Below, piece after piece: positions 55,789 to 64,000 of a DNA stretch of 64,000 nucleotides (its first letter is position 1; every line of letters begins with the position of its first letter). The stretch covers positions 206,925 through 270,924 of the forward strand of contig NZ_JAIVKL010000008.1 in assembly GCF_020524045.1 (NCBI RefSeq), given 5' to 3'. Under the pieces are notes generated by a model that did no database searches, was not told the DNA's origin, and saw only the letters and a program-made list of their open reading frames with translations. A program made the translations under genes and the position numbers. Source of the stretch: Metabacillus litoralis (GTDB lineage Bacteria; Bacillota; Bacilli; Bacillales; Bacillaceae).

Positions 55789-56067
55789 GTGCACAATACA
55801 CTTCAAGACGATATATTCGAAGCTATTAAATCAGAAATCAGTCCTAAAGCATTTAAAACTTGGTTTAGTGGAGCAAACATAGCCTTAAACGAAGAAAAAT
55901 CAATAATAGTTACTGCTGAAAATGAATTTGCATCAGATTGGATTAAGCAGCATTATTCATCTTTAATAAAAACTACAGCTGAAAAGATACTAAACAAAGA
56001 AGTTGAAGTGAAGATTATTTCTAAAAATGATGAAGAAGTCTCTAATACAATAAGCTCTTTGTTATAA
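55789..56067 (+). CDS. Stand-alone DnaA N-terminal domain-like protein
   Basis: The 92-residue protein matches domain I of DnaA over its whole length: ISPKAFKTWFSGANIALNEE corresponds to the LSKPSFETWMKS region, and ENEFASDWIKQHYSSLI to PNEFARDWLESRYLHLI of B. subtilis DnaA. It lacks the linker, AAA+ and DNA-binding domains and has a short acidic end. The tryptophan near residue 8 of B. subtilis DnaA, near the self-interaction surface, is glutamine here. Start is GTG at 55789 after AAAGGAGGAAATTTA. It might bind DnaA or DnaA partners, but this is inference. Confidence 0.85.
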   Translation: MHNTLQDDIFEAIKSEISPKAFKTWFSGANIALNEEKSIIVTAENEFASDWIKQHYSSLIKTTAEKILNKEVEVKIISKNDEEVSNTISSLL

Positions 56068-56074
56068 GTATCTA

Positions 56075-56107
56075 AAACGAAGTTTCTATTTGAAACTTTG
56101 TTTTTTT
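56075..56107 (+). terminator. Terminator of the DnaA domain I-like gene
   Basis: AAACGAAGTTTC and GAAACTTTGTTT pair with one mismatch around a five-base loop, followed by TTTTTT. Confidence 0.85.
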
Positions 56108-56417
56108 CTCCTAAGAGGACTTCAACCAGTTTCTCTCACACCTCCTAATTTAATATATCCTAATACAAAAGTATTAAATTCCAACTCATCTTTAATTATT
56201 ACTCGATCTATTTACCTAATGTAAAACTAGTTATAAAGAATCAATTATACCCAGTCTCTGTTTTTTAAACATTAACCTCTGTTTTCTGTATATGAAAGCC
56301 ATAGACAAATAGAATAGTATAAAAATGTAAGCGTTTACTACTACTGTTTATGGAGGTGCTTTTAAGAAAGTTTCTTTAACCGTTTTAAAAACCAAATCAA
56401 GAAAGGGAGTAAACTTA
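56108..56417. other. Promoter region of the rhamnogalacturonan enzyme gene
   Basis: About 310 bases without a gene. It contains the CcpA-type site at 56325-56339. No repeat is seen. Confidence 0.5.
56325..56339. promoter_or_regulatory. Catabolite-responsive element (CcpA site)
   Basis: ATGTAAGCGTTTACT fits the cre consensus WTGNAANCGNWNNCW at every position. It lies 79 bases before the start codon of the secreted pectin-type enzyme. CcpA bound there should repress it when preferred sugars are present. Confidence 0.75.
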
Positions 56418-59400
56418 TTGAAAACAAAGGGGAAGAAAAACTGGAGAAAGTTCTTTGCAACTTCACTTAGTCTAGTTGTTCTACTAGCTTCAGCACCAGT
56501 TAGTCCAAATCAAGCTTCAGCAGCCGAAGAGTTGGTTGTGAAGAAATTTGATTTTGGTACAAATGATAGTGCAGTAATGGATGGCTTTACAAAGGTAACA
56601 AATGATAGCGAATATTCAGCTGAACAGACATTTGGTTTTGCAGATGTTACGAAGGTTACAGCAACTGATCGTAGTACAGCTGATGCATTAAAATCTGATT
56701 TTACAACGACAACTGAAACTTCTTTTAACGTGGATCTTCCTAATGGAGATTATTCGGTAACAGTTGTTGCTGGAGATGAAACAGAAGGTACAGCGATAGG
56801 GGTAAAAGCTGAAACAATTCAAAAAGTACAAGATACAACGATGAATAAGGGAGAATTTATTGAACGATCTTTTGATATAGCTCTTATTGATGGACAACTT
56901 ACACTGGAATTTACGGGTACATCACCAAAAATTAATGGACTAATTATCGAACAGCTTCCTGAAAGAACAGCAGGAGAAAAACCAACAGTCTTTATTGCAG
57001 GAGATTCTACTGTACAAACTTATGATGAATATTGGAAGCCTGAAGCTGGTTGGGGACAAATGATTCCTAGATTTTTCACTTCTGATATACTATTTGATAA
57101 CCAATCAATAGGTGGTAGAAGCTCTAAATCATTTATCTTTGAAGGTAGACTTGATAATATTTTACGAGAAATTAAGCCAGATGACTTTTTTCTTATTCAA
57201 TTTGGACATAATGACGCTACGATCAGTCGTCCAGAGCGTTATGCATCTGTTCCGGATTATAAAAACTATTTAAAAACATATATTAATGGTGCTCGTCAGC
57301 GTGGAGCAGAACCAATTTTAGTAACTCCTGTAGGCCGAAGAGATTTTAATGCAGATACCGGAAAATTTAATGTCAGCTTTCCTGAATATGTAAAGGGCAT
57401 GAAAGAGGTTGCTGAAGAACTCGAAGTTCCTTTAGTAGATCTAAGTTCCTTAAGTGTCGCTTATTATGACACGATTGGACCAGAGGGAACACTTTCTGTC
57501 TTTTTACACACTGAACCTGGCATTTACACAGCGTTTCCTAATGGATCAAAAGATGATACACATTTCCAAGAATATGGAGCGATTCAAATTGCTCGATTAT
57601 TATCTGGAGGAATAAAAGAATTAAATAAGGATTTATCTACTTATGTAGCTGACATTAAACCACCAGCTAATGTTCCTGCAAAACCAACTAGTGTTGTAGC
57701 AAGCAGTGTTAGTAATGCTGGAGCTACATTAACCTGGAATGAAGTTGAAGCAACTGATATTTACAAAGTGTATCGCAAGCTTTCAACTGAAACCGAATAT
57801 GCTTTAATTGGTACATCAACGATACCTAGATTAAGCATAACAGGAATGGAAGAAGGCACTTCATATGATGTTGTTGTAACAGCTATTAATGGTAAAGGTG
57901 AATCAGAACAATCTGATGCAGTAAAAGTTGTAACAAAAAAAGCAACAACAAAATTTGATTTCGGCTTAGCTGGCAATCCTGTTGCTGAAGGATATACAGA
58001 AGTTAATTTATCAACAGTGTATTCTGCTGAAAGAGGCTATGGAATTGTCGACCCAACAGGAATGATTGGACGAGATCGCGGAACAGGTGGAGATCTTCTA
58101 CGTGATTGGTTAGGATACTTTAATGTTGGTTGGAAATTTAATGCAGACGTCCCGAATGGACTATATGCTGTAAAAGTTTATGTTGGCGATTTCTTAGGAA
58201 GTGCACGTTCAACAGTGGCGATTGAAAACATCGACTATGGACAAATCTCTGCTCCAAGAAGCAATTATACATCAAAAGTAATACCACAAGTTTCTGTAAA
58301 AGATGGTCAAATGAACTTTGAATTTGGAGGCTCAACAGGAATAATAAATGGAGTAGAATTAACACCAATATTATTAGCTCCTTCTGAACTTAAAGTGGAG
58401 GAAAAAGTGATAAATGCAACAAACCCATCTTTAACTTTATCATGGAAAGCTGTAGATGATGCGGTAAAATATAATGTTTATCGTAAAATAGCTGGAGCAA
58501 ATTCTAGTGAATTAATCGGAAGTTCAACAACAAATTCATTTACTGATAGTTCAGTTGATGTAGGAATGGATTATGAATATACAGCAACAACAATTGATTC
58601 GGTAAACGTAGAAACTGTACCTTCATTGCCTCTTGAAGTTACAATGATTGATGATTCAAAACCAATTCCAAATGCTCCTAAAAATCTTCAAGTCGGAAAA
58701 GTAAATAAAAACGATTTGACGATCAGCTGGGATAAGGTGGAGGATGCAATCACATACAATGTTTATCGCGCAAAAAAGAAAGATGGAGAATTTGAATTTA
58801 TTGGTAAATCAAAAAAAACAAGTTATAAAGATGAAACAGTTTTAACGACAATTCCTTATTTTTATAAAGTAGCTGCTGTTAGTGCTGGCGGTGTATCAGA
58901 ACTATCTTCAAGTGTTGAAACACCTGCGGTAACAGTGCTAAAAAAACAAATGGAAGATTTAGATCGTTCACCAGTATCAGTTAAAACAGAAGAAGGTATA
59001 TTCGTAAGTTGGAGAATGCTAGGAACCGATCCTGAAAACATTAGTTTTAATGTGTATCGTGATGGAGTAAAAATTAATTCTAAACCAATTACAACGAGTA
59101 CTAATTTTGTTGATAAAGATGGAACAGAGAACTCTGTTTATGAAATTCGTACAATTTTAGATGGAAAAGAACAAAAAAACCACGAAGATACAACCGTTTT
59201 AAGTGAAAACTATTTTGATATTCCTCTTCAAAAACCTGAAGATGGCAAAACACCCCTCGGAGATCCGTATTCGTATCGTGCAAATGATGCAAGTGTTGGA
59301 GATCTTGATGGTGATGGAGAATATGAGCTTGTTTTAAAATGGGATCCTACAAACTCAAAGGATAATTCCCAAGCAGGTTATACAGGAAATGTGTATATTG

Positions 59401-61499
59401 ATGCTTATGAGCTTGACGGAACATTGAAATGGCGTATTGACTTAGGCAAGAACATACGTGCTGGAGCCCATTATACACAGTTTTTAGTGTATGATTTTGA
59501 CGGTAACGGAGCAGCGGAAATCGCAATGAAAACAGCTGACGGTACGAAAGATGGACAAGGAAATGTTATTGGACGTGCTGATGCTGATCATCGAAATAGT
59601 TCAGGCTATGTATTACAAGGTGATGAATTTTTAACAATTTTCGAAGGAAAAACAGGAAAAGCTCTTGAAACAACAAGCTATGATCCTCCACGTGGTGATG
59701 TAGGTTCATGGGGAGATACTTACGGAAACCGTGTTGATCGTTTCCTAGCAGGTGTCGCTTATCTTGATGGTGAAAAACCTAGTATTATCATGGCTCGTGG
59801 TTATTACACTAGAACTGTGGTGGCTGCTTATAACTGGAGAGATGGGAAGCTTACGAAAGAGTGGACATTTGATTCTAGTAATGAAGGATATCGAGATTAT
59901 GCAGGTCAAGGATATCACTCATTAAGTGTTGCAGATGTTGATAAAGATGGAAAAGACGAAGTTGTTTATGGTGCAATGACAATAGACGATGATGGAACAG
60001 GTTTGTATAATACAAAATTAGGTCATGGTGATGCTCTTCATGTAAGTGATTTAGTACCTGATCGACCTGGACTTGAAGTGTTTGCTGTACAAGAAAATAA
60101 AAATGCAGAATTTGGTTATGATCTTCGTGATGCTGAAACTGGTGAAGTATTATGGGGTCAAAAAACTGGCGAAGACACAGGTCGTGGTTTAGCAGCAGAT
60201 ATTGACCCTAGACATAATGGTGCTGAAGCTTGGGCAATCTCTGGTGGTTGGAACAGTAGAGTTGGCGGTTTACACACAGCAAAAGGAGAAAAAATCTCAG
60301 AATCAATTCCATCTTCAAATTTTGCTATCTGGTGGGATGGAGATCTTCTTCGTGAACTAGCAGACCATAATTTTGATCAAGAAAAAGGTGCTGGTGTTGG
60401 CACAATTGACAAATGGGACTATGAAAATGGCAAGCTTGTAAACATATTAACTGCTGAAGGTACTCTATCAAATAACTCAACAAAAGGTACGCCAGTACTA
60501 CAAGCAGATCTTTTCGGAGATTGGCGTGAAGAAATTATTTGGAGAACAGAGGATAGCAGTGCATTAAGAGTATACATCCCAACAGCAGAAACTGATCATC
60601 GAATCTTTACTTTAATGCATGATCCACAATACAGAGTAGCGATCGCATGGCAAAATGTTGGTTATAATCAACCACCACATCCAAGCTTCTTTATTGGTGA
60701 AGGTATGGAAAATCCACCAACACCTAATATTGATATCGTGAAAATTAAAAGACCTGATAAAACAGCACCAGTCACAAAACATGAAATCGAAGCTACAACA
60801 AATAATGGCTGGTATCGTGAACAAGTCACAGTGAAATTTTCTTCAGAAGATGATGATTCTGGAGTTGAAACAACACACTTTATTTTAGATGAAGAAAAAG
60901 AACAACAAGGCAATTCGGTAAGTATTATAGAAGATGGAAAACATATTTTATCTTATTGGAGTGTTGATAAAGCTGGAAATAAAGAAGAGAAAAAATCAGT
61001 AGAGATTAATATTGATCAAACAGCTCCTACGATTACGTTTTCAGTAGAAGATCAAACTGAATTTGCAGTAGATCAAGAAATAAATGTCACATGTATAGCT
61101 AAAGATGCACTATCAGGTATTGACAGCTCAACATGTAAAGATGTGAAATCTCCAGCGTATCAATTAGGAGTAGGACCACAAACTATTGAAGCAAATGCTA
61201 CAGATTTAGCAGGAAATCAAACAAATTCATCAATTACGATTGTCATCAAAGTAGATTATGATAGTTTAGGCCGCTTAACAGAGCAATTTTTAGCAGAAAG
61301 TGACAATAAGAACAAAAATTCGAAACCATATCTTAGCAAACTTCAAGCAGCAGAAAAATCTCATGCTAAAGGAAATATGAAAGCAAGAGATGGACAAATC
61401 GGTGCTTACATGAACCAAGTTAAAGCTAAAGCTGGTAAGGATTTTACAACAGAGCAATCCGAAATATTGATTAATCTTGCTTCAATTTTAAAGAAGTAA
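56418..61499 (+). CDS. Secreted rhamnogalacturonan acetylesterase-lyase fusion
   Basis: This 1693-residue protein starts at TTG 56418 after AAGAAAGGGAG. A signal peptide (1-35) leads to a carbohydrate-binding-type domain (about 44-178). Next is an SGNH rhamnogalacturonan acetylesterase (about 185-405) with Ser197 in GDSTVQT, Asn265 in GHNDAT and the DDTH triad near 379-382. Then come a fibronectin III domain, a second binding domain (about 512-650), two more FnIII domains, and a family 11 rhamnogalacturonan lyase (about 842-1434). Two Ig-like domains and a C-terminal helical FIMAH domain (about 1613-1693) end it. It should both deacetylate and cleave pectin rhamnogalacturonan I outside the cell. 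No other pectin gene lies here. Confidence 0.93.
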   Translation: MKTKGKKNWRKFFATSLSLVVLLASAPVSPNQASAAEELVVKKFDFGTNDSAVMDGFTKVTNDSEYSAEQTFGFADVTKVTATDRSTADALKSDFTTTTETSFNVDLPNGDYSVTVVAGDETEGTAIGVKAETIQKVQDTTMNKGEFIERSFDIALIDGQLTLEFTGTSPKINGLIIEQLPERTAGEKPTVFIAGDSTVQTYDEYWKPEAGWGQMIPRFFTSDILFDNQSIGGRSSKSFIFEGRLDNILREIKPDDFFLIQFGHNDATISRPERYASVPDYKNYLKTYINGARQRGAEPILVTPVGRRDFNADTGKFNVSFPEYVKGMKEVAEELEVPLVDLSSLSVAYYDTIGPEGTLSVFLHTEPGIYTAFPNGSKDDTHFQEYGAIQIARLLSGGIKELNKDLSTYVADIKPPANVPAKPTSVVASSVSNAGATLTWNEVEATDIYKVYRKLSTETEYALIGTSTIPRLSITGMEEGTSYDVVVTAINGKGESEQSDAVKVVTKKATTKFDFGLAGNPVAEGYTEVNLSTVYSAERGYGIVDPTGMIGRDRGTGGDLLRDWLGYFNVGWKFNADVPNGLYAVKVYVGDFLGSARSTVAIENIDYGQISAPRSNYTSKVIPQVSVKDGQMNFEFGGSTGIINGVELTPILLAPSELKVEEKVINATNPSLTLSWKAVDDAVKYNVYRKIAGANSSELIGSSTTNSFTDSSVDVGMDYEYTATTIDSVNVETVPSLPLEVTMIDDSKPIPNAPKNLQVGKVNKNDLTISWDKVEDAITYNVYRAKKKDGEFEFIGKSKKTSYKDETVLTTIPYFYKVAAVSAGGVSELSSSVETPAVTVLKKQMEDLDRSPVSVKTEEGIFVSWRMLGTDPENISFNVYRDGVKINSKPITTSTNFVDKDGTENSVYEIRTILDGKEQKNHEDTTVLSENYFDIPLQKPEDGKTPLGDPYSYRANDASVGDLDGDGEYELVLKWDPTNSKDNSQAGYTGNVYIDAYELDGTLKWRIDLGKNIRAGAHYTQFLVYDFDGNGAAEIAMKTADGTKDGQGNVIGRADADHRNSSGYVLQGDEFLTIFEGKTGKALETTSYDPPRGDVGSWGDTYGNRVDRFLAGVAYLDGEKPSIIMARGYYTRTVVAAYNWRDGKLTKEWTFDSSNEGYRDYAGQGYHSLSVADVDKDGKDEVVYGAMTIDDDGTGLYNTKLGHGDALHVSDLVPDRPGLEVFAVQENKNAEFGYDLRDAETGEVLWGQKTGEDTGRGLAADIDPRHNGAEAWAISGGWNSRVGGLHTAKGEKISESIPSSNFAIWWDGDLLRELADHNFDQEKGAGVGTIDKWDYENGKLVNILTAEGTLSNNSTKGTPVLQADLFGDWREEIIWRTEDSSALRVYIPTAETDHRIFTLMHDPQYRVAIAWQNVGYNQPPHPSFFIGEGMENPPTPNIDIVKIKRPDKTAPVTKHEIEATTNNGWYREQVTVKFSSEDDDSGVETTHFILDEEKEQQGNSVSIIEDGKHILSYWSVDKAGNKEEKKSVEINIDQTAPTITFSVEDQTEFAVDQEINVTCIAKDALSGIDSSTCKDVKSPAYQLGVGPQTIEANATDLAGNQTNSSITIVIKVDYDSLGRLTEQFLAESDNKNKNSKPYLSKLQAAEKSHAKGNMKARDGQIGAYMNQVKAKAGKDFTTEQSEILINLASILKK

Positions 61500-61513
61500 A
61501 AAAAGACTAGTTC

Positions 61514-61547
61514 AAGCATCAGCATGATATCTTCATGCTGATGCTTA
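61514..61547 (+). terminator. Terminator of the rhamnogalacturonan enzyme gene
   Basis: AAGCATCAGCATGA pairs perfectly with TCATGCTGATGCTT around a five-base loop and is followed by ATTTG. Confidence 0.85.
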
Positions 61548-61614
61548 TTTGTTGGATTCAACAAAATTTAAAATAAAGGAAAAAGGATGGAAGTAATCGA
61601 AATAATATATTATA

Positions 61615-61776
61615 CAAAAGGCTCTTTTCTGAAAGATTAGTGTTATTTGACGTCATGATCTGTAGTAATCACTATTTTTTTGCATAAAAGTTATGATTTA
61701 TAGAAGAAAAGATACCACTAAACGTTATAGAAGTTTGTAACCATTAAGATTCTAAAAACGACAAAGTTTACGTTAA
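61615..61776 (+). repeat. MITE-like dispersed repeat, copy D
   Basis: About 162 bp, in plus orientation. It begins AAAAGGCTCTTTTCTGAAAG and ends ACGACAAAGTTTACG, the complement of the other terminal repeat. Inside is GAAGAAAAGATACCACTAAA, shared with copy C. It lies between a terminator and the next gene. Confidence 0.7.
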
Positions 61777-61821
61777 CATCCATACGGAAGAATGAAAATT
61801 GTAGATGAGAGGAAGATTATT

Positions 61822-62991
61822 TTGAATGTATTACATAATCGATTACACGCTTTACTAAAAAGCTTTGTAGAAAAAGGTCCAGTTGGCTGTTCTATGCAAG
61901 TTATGCATAATAATGAAACTGTTTTCAAAGATTTTATAGGTTTTTCTGATAAAGAAACAAAAACGTTGATGAATGAAGATACGATTTTTCGTATTTATTC
62001 TATGACAAAAGTTGTTACTTGTGTGGCTGCACTAATGTTATATGAACGCGGATTATTTCTTCTAAATGATCAACTTAGTGACTATTTACCAGAATTTAAA
62101 AACTCAAAAGTTTACGAAAAAGATGAAGATGGCGAGATAAAGATTGTCAAAGCTTCTCGTGCTATTTTAGTAAAAGATTTATTTAGTATGACCTCTGGAA
62201 TTACTTATGGCGGTAATGAAAATGAAACACAAATTCAGGTTGTTAAAGAATTCGAGAAATTAGTGAAAAATCGTGAATCATTAACAAACCAACGTTTATC
62301 ACAAATTCTTGCTAGTATTCCGCTTGCCTTCCACCCTGGAGATCAGTGGAATTATGGTTTAAGTCATGATGTTTTAGGAGCATTAATTGAAGTGATATCT
62401 GGGAAAAAACTAGGTGAGTTTTTTCAAGAAGAAATTTTCAAGCCTCTTTGTATGACAGACACATTTTTTAGAATTCCGGATGAAAAACTTCATAGATTAG
62501 CTTCTTTATACAACCGAGAAGAAGATGGTAAGTTAATTAAAAATGAGAGCGAAGAAATGGATATGCAATTTCACATTTTTCCTGAGTACGAATCAGGGGG
62601 GGCAGGTCTTTTATCAACACTAGGGGATTACAGTATTTTTGCCCATATGCTTGCTAATGGTGGCGAATATAACGGCAAAAGAATCATTGGTAAAAATACA
62701 ATAAAACTGATGACTTCAAATCATCTAACAAAACAACAAAGTACATATTATAACTGGGATTATCTTAAAGGATATGGCTATGGATTAGGTGTTCGAACAC
62801 TAACAGATCAAGCAGAGGGTGGAATCAATAGTTCAATTGGTGAATTTGGTTGGTCAGGTTTAGCAGGAACATGGGTGTTAATTGATCCAAAGGAAAATAT
62901 ATCTGCCGTATATATGCAGCAAATGCTACCTAATTTTGAAGCATTTCATCAGCCGCGGTTACGTTCAGTTATTTACGGGGCGTTAAAGTGA
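61822..62991 (+). CDS. Serine beta-lactamase-like hydrolase
   Basis: I favour TTG 61822, six bases after GAGAGGAAG, giving 389 residues. An in-frame ATG at 61792 adds ten residues and has a poor site. The class C/EstB-type fold is shown by SMTK (Ser60, Lys63 nucleophile pair) and WNYGLSHDVLGALIEVISGK, the YxN-equivalent region. GEFGWSGLAGTWVLIDPKEN lies near the third motif. No signal peptide is evident, so a cytoplasmic esterase or D-amino-acid hydrolase is likelier than antibiotic resistance. Confidence 0.88.
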   Translation: MNVLHNRLHALLKSFVEKGPVGCSMQVMHNNETVFKDFIGFSDKETKTLMNEDTIFRIYSMTKVVTCVAALMLYERGLFLLNDQLSDYLPEFKNSKVYEKDEDGEIKIVKASRAILVKDLFSMTSGITYGGNENETQIQVVKEFEKLVKNRESLTNQRLSQILASIPLAFHPGDQWNYGLSHDVLGALIEVISGKKLGEFFQEEIFKPLCMTDTFFRIPDEKLHRLASLYNREEDGKLIKNESEEMDMQFHIFPEYESGGAGLLSTLGDYSIFAHMLANGGEYNGKRIIGKNTIKLMTSNHLTKQQSTYYNWDYLKGYGYGLGVRTLTDQAEGGINSSIGEFGWSGLAGTWVLIDPKENISAVYMQQMLPNFEAFHQPRLRSVIYGALK

Positions 62992-63093
62992 ATTCGTTTT
63001 GTTAAAAGTGAATAGATATATATTTTTATGGTTTTAAATGTAGGCTATTGCTAGAACAAACAGAAATCTTCAGCTTAAATGAGGAGGGAAGAA

Positions 63094-63471
63094 GTGAAAC
63101 ACTTTTTATTATTTCTTATGTGTGTTTTAATGACATTTTCTTTATTTGGATGTAGTTCACAAAGAAATCATTCCTTCTCAACCGCTACTTTAGAAGAGAA
63201 ATCTTGGGCATATGAGTTCGTGATCGTGAATAACACTACATACGAAGTGACAAATAAAAAAGTTGATGAAGCTTCAAAGGGAGATAAAATTGGGGAAGTT
63301 AAAAGAAATATTGTTGATTATGATGTAAACGAAAATTTAACAGAAATGGATTTTGATAGTAATTCATTAAATATAGGTACTCAACTTTATTACTTTATAG
63401 AAGATGAGGCCAGGATCTTATTTGAAAAAGAAGGAGAGTTTTTTGTAGCGGTGAAAAGGTATCACAATTAG
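63094..63471 (+). CDS. Small lipoprotein related to the exported protein at 30780-31226
   Basis: I start at GTG 63094 after GAGGAGGGAAGAA, giving 125 residues. An ATG at 63079 overlaps the ribosome site. The signal peptide ends in a lipobox, SLFGCSS. The mature part has FVIVNNTTYEV, KIGEVKRN and NSLNIGTQLYYFIE, which follow the order of segments in the protein at 30780-31226. Function unknown. Confidence 0.75.
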   Translation: MKHFLLFLMCVLMTFSLFGCSSQRNHSFSTATLEEKSWAYEFVIVNNTTYEVTNKKVDEASKGDKIGEVKRNIVDYDVNENLTEMDFDSNSLNIGTQLYYFIEDEARILFEKEGEFFVAVKRYHN

Positions 63472-63535
63472 GTTTAATTATCCCAATGACTCATTCAAAT
63501 ACCTTTTCAAGTACAAACTTATGAAACTTGGTATT

Positions 63536-63570
63536 GAGGCTCACACTTTCATTTAGAAGGTATGAGCCCT
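63536..63570 (+). terminator. Terminator of the lipoprotein gene
   Basis: GGCTCA and TGAGCC pair, extended by AC-TTC/GAAGGT with mismatches, before TTGTTTTG. Confidence 0.6.
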
Positions 63571-63579
63571 TGTTTTGTA

Positions 63580-63745
63580 AAAGCTAATTTCGTAAACTTT
63601 GTGTTTTTATAATCCTTATGAAAACTTATCAGTATACATTTCATCGGTATGAAGAACTTAAGGGGTAATCTTTTGATCTGTTAAGGGAGGCATTTTTTAT
63701 ATTTCATTTTTTTCAATAACAATAAGGTCTTTTCAAAAAGATCGA
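63580..63745 (-). repeat. MITE-like dispersed repeat, copy E
   Basis: About 166 bp. The left end AAGCTAATTTCGTAAACTTT continues into GTGTTTTTATAATCC. The right end, read inward, is ATCTTTTTGAAAAGACCTTA and then TTGTTA. The interior has diverged, but GGTATGAAGAACTTA recalls the shared internal block. Confidence 0.55.
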
Positions 63746-64000
63746 TGCTAATGAATACCTATTAACAAAAAAAGAATATAAAAGTAAACACCTTCATACA
63801 ACTCCAAATTCTATCTTTCTAACAATATTTGAAACTATTTCCAAAGAACAACGTATATATTATAGATTAGAATGATAAATAGGTAGTGTCAAAAGTTCTA
63901 TGAAAACTACCTAGAAGTTTAAGCTCTCTGCCAGTTATTAGGTGGAAAGGCTGCGCAATCGCTCTTGACAAACACACCAATGGTTTATTGGTAAGTTAAC
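63746..64000. other. Window end, nothing recognised
   Basis: AT-rich sequence without an open frame. Near the edge GGAAAGGCTGCGCAATCGCTC is less AT-rich than its surroundings and may be the start of a gene or repeat outside the window. Confidence 0.3.

Noticed and set aside
61822..62991. Antibiotic-resistance beta-lactamase
   Set aside because: The class C-like fold is shared by esterases and peptidases, and there is no signal peptide, so resistance is not supported.

Overview
The window is low-GC DNA with strong Shine-Dalgarno sites, frequent TTG and GTG starts and intrinsic terminators. Its gene content fits a Bacillaceae chromosome: large-type SRP RNA, class III fructose bisphosphatase, a SleB-like hydrolase, a THI-box thiM-thiE unit, YkvS, YjzC-like and YdbC small proteins, an lmrA-lmrB-type pair and a cold-shock gene. 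I cannot name the genus. I see no tRNA, rRNA, CRISPR array, prophage or intact insertion sequence. The region looks like accessory and housekeeping chromosome with many short transcription units.

Layout. 1-5.2 kb: a MocR-type regulator cut by the window edge, divergent from a GNAT gene, then D-serine dehydratase, an ArAE-type membrane protein and a DJ-1/PfpI protein. 5.3-14 kb: small membrane proteins, an SGNH hydrolase, an lmrAB-like drug-efflux unit, and three near-identical copies of a 48-residue gene that share a promoter with a palindrome in its spacer. 14-18.7 kb: a TetR regulator divergent from an MMPL transporter coupled to a YhgE-like heptad-repeat protein. 19-26.3 kb: fbp, a large unknown membrane protein, a TPP riboswitch with thiM-thiE, and a glycerophosphodiesterase. 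26.7-38.6 kb: small proteins, SleB-like hydrolase, the DUF2157/GDYXXLXY pair, a 2-hydroxyacid dehydrogenase, two decayed genes, radical SAM and pentapeptide-repeat proteins. 39.3-46.4 kb: a nickel/peptide-type ABC importer followed in the same direction by a GNAT and a MATE exporter. 46.6-55.2 kb: SMP-30 protein, a ROK regulator with an MFS transporter, cold-shock protein, a TRM11-like methylase and cardiolipin synthase. 55.3-63.5 kb: SRP RNA, a stand-alone DnaA domain I-like protein, a 1693-residue secreted rhamnogalacturonan esterase-lyase fusion behind a CcpA site, a serine beta-lactamase-like hydrolase and a lipoprotein.

The least explained structure lies in small genes and between genes: (i) the triplicated 48-residue cassette; (ii) three unrelated arrays with a 20-21 base period, each just after the terminator of an upstream gene; (iii) a dispersed repeat of about 145-180 bp with imperfect terminal inverted repeats, in five copies plus a fragment; (iv) two membrane-protein genes whose best start codon is ATT; (v) the free-standing DnaA domain I-like gene next to SRP RNA.
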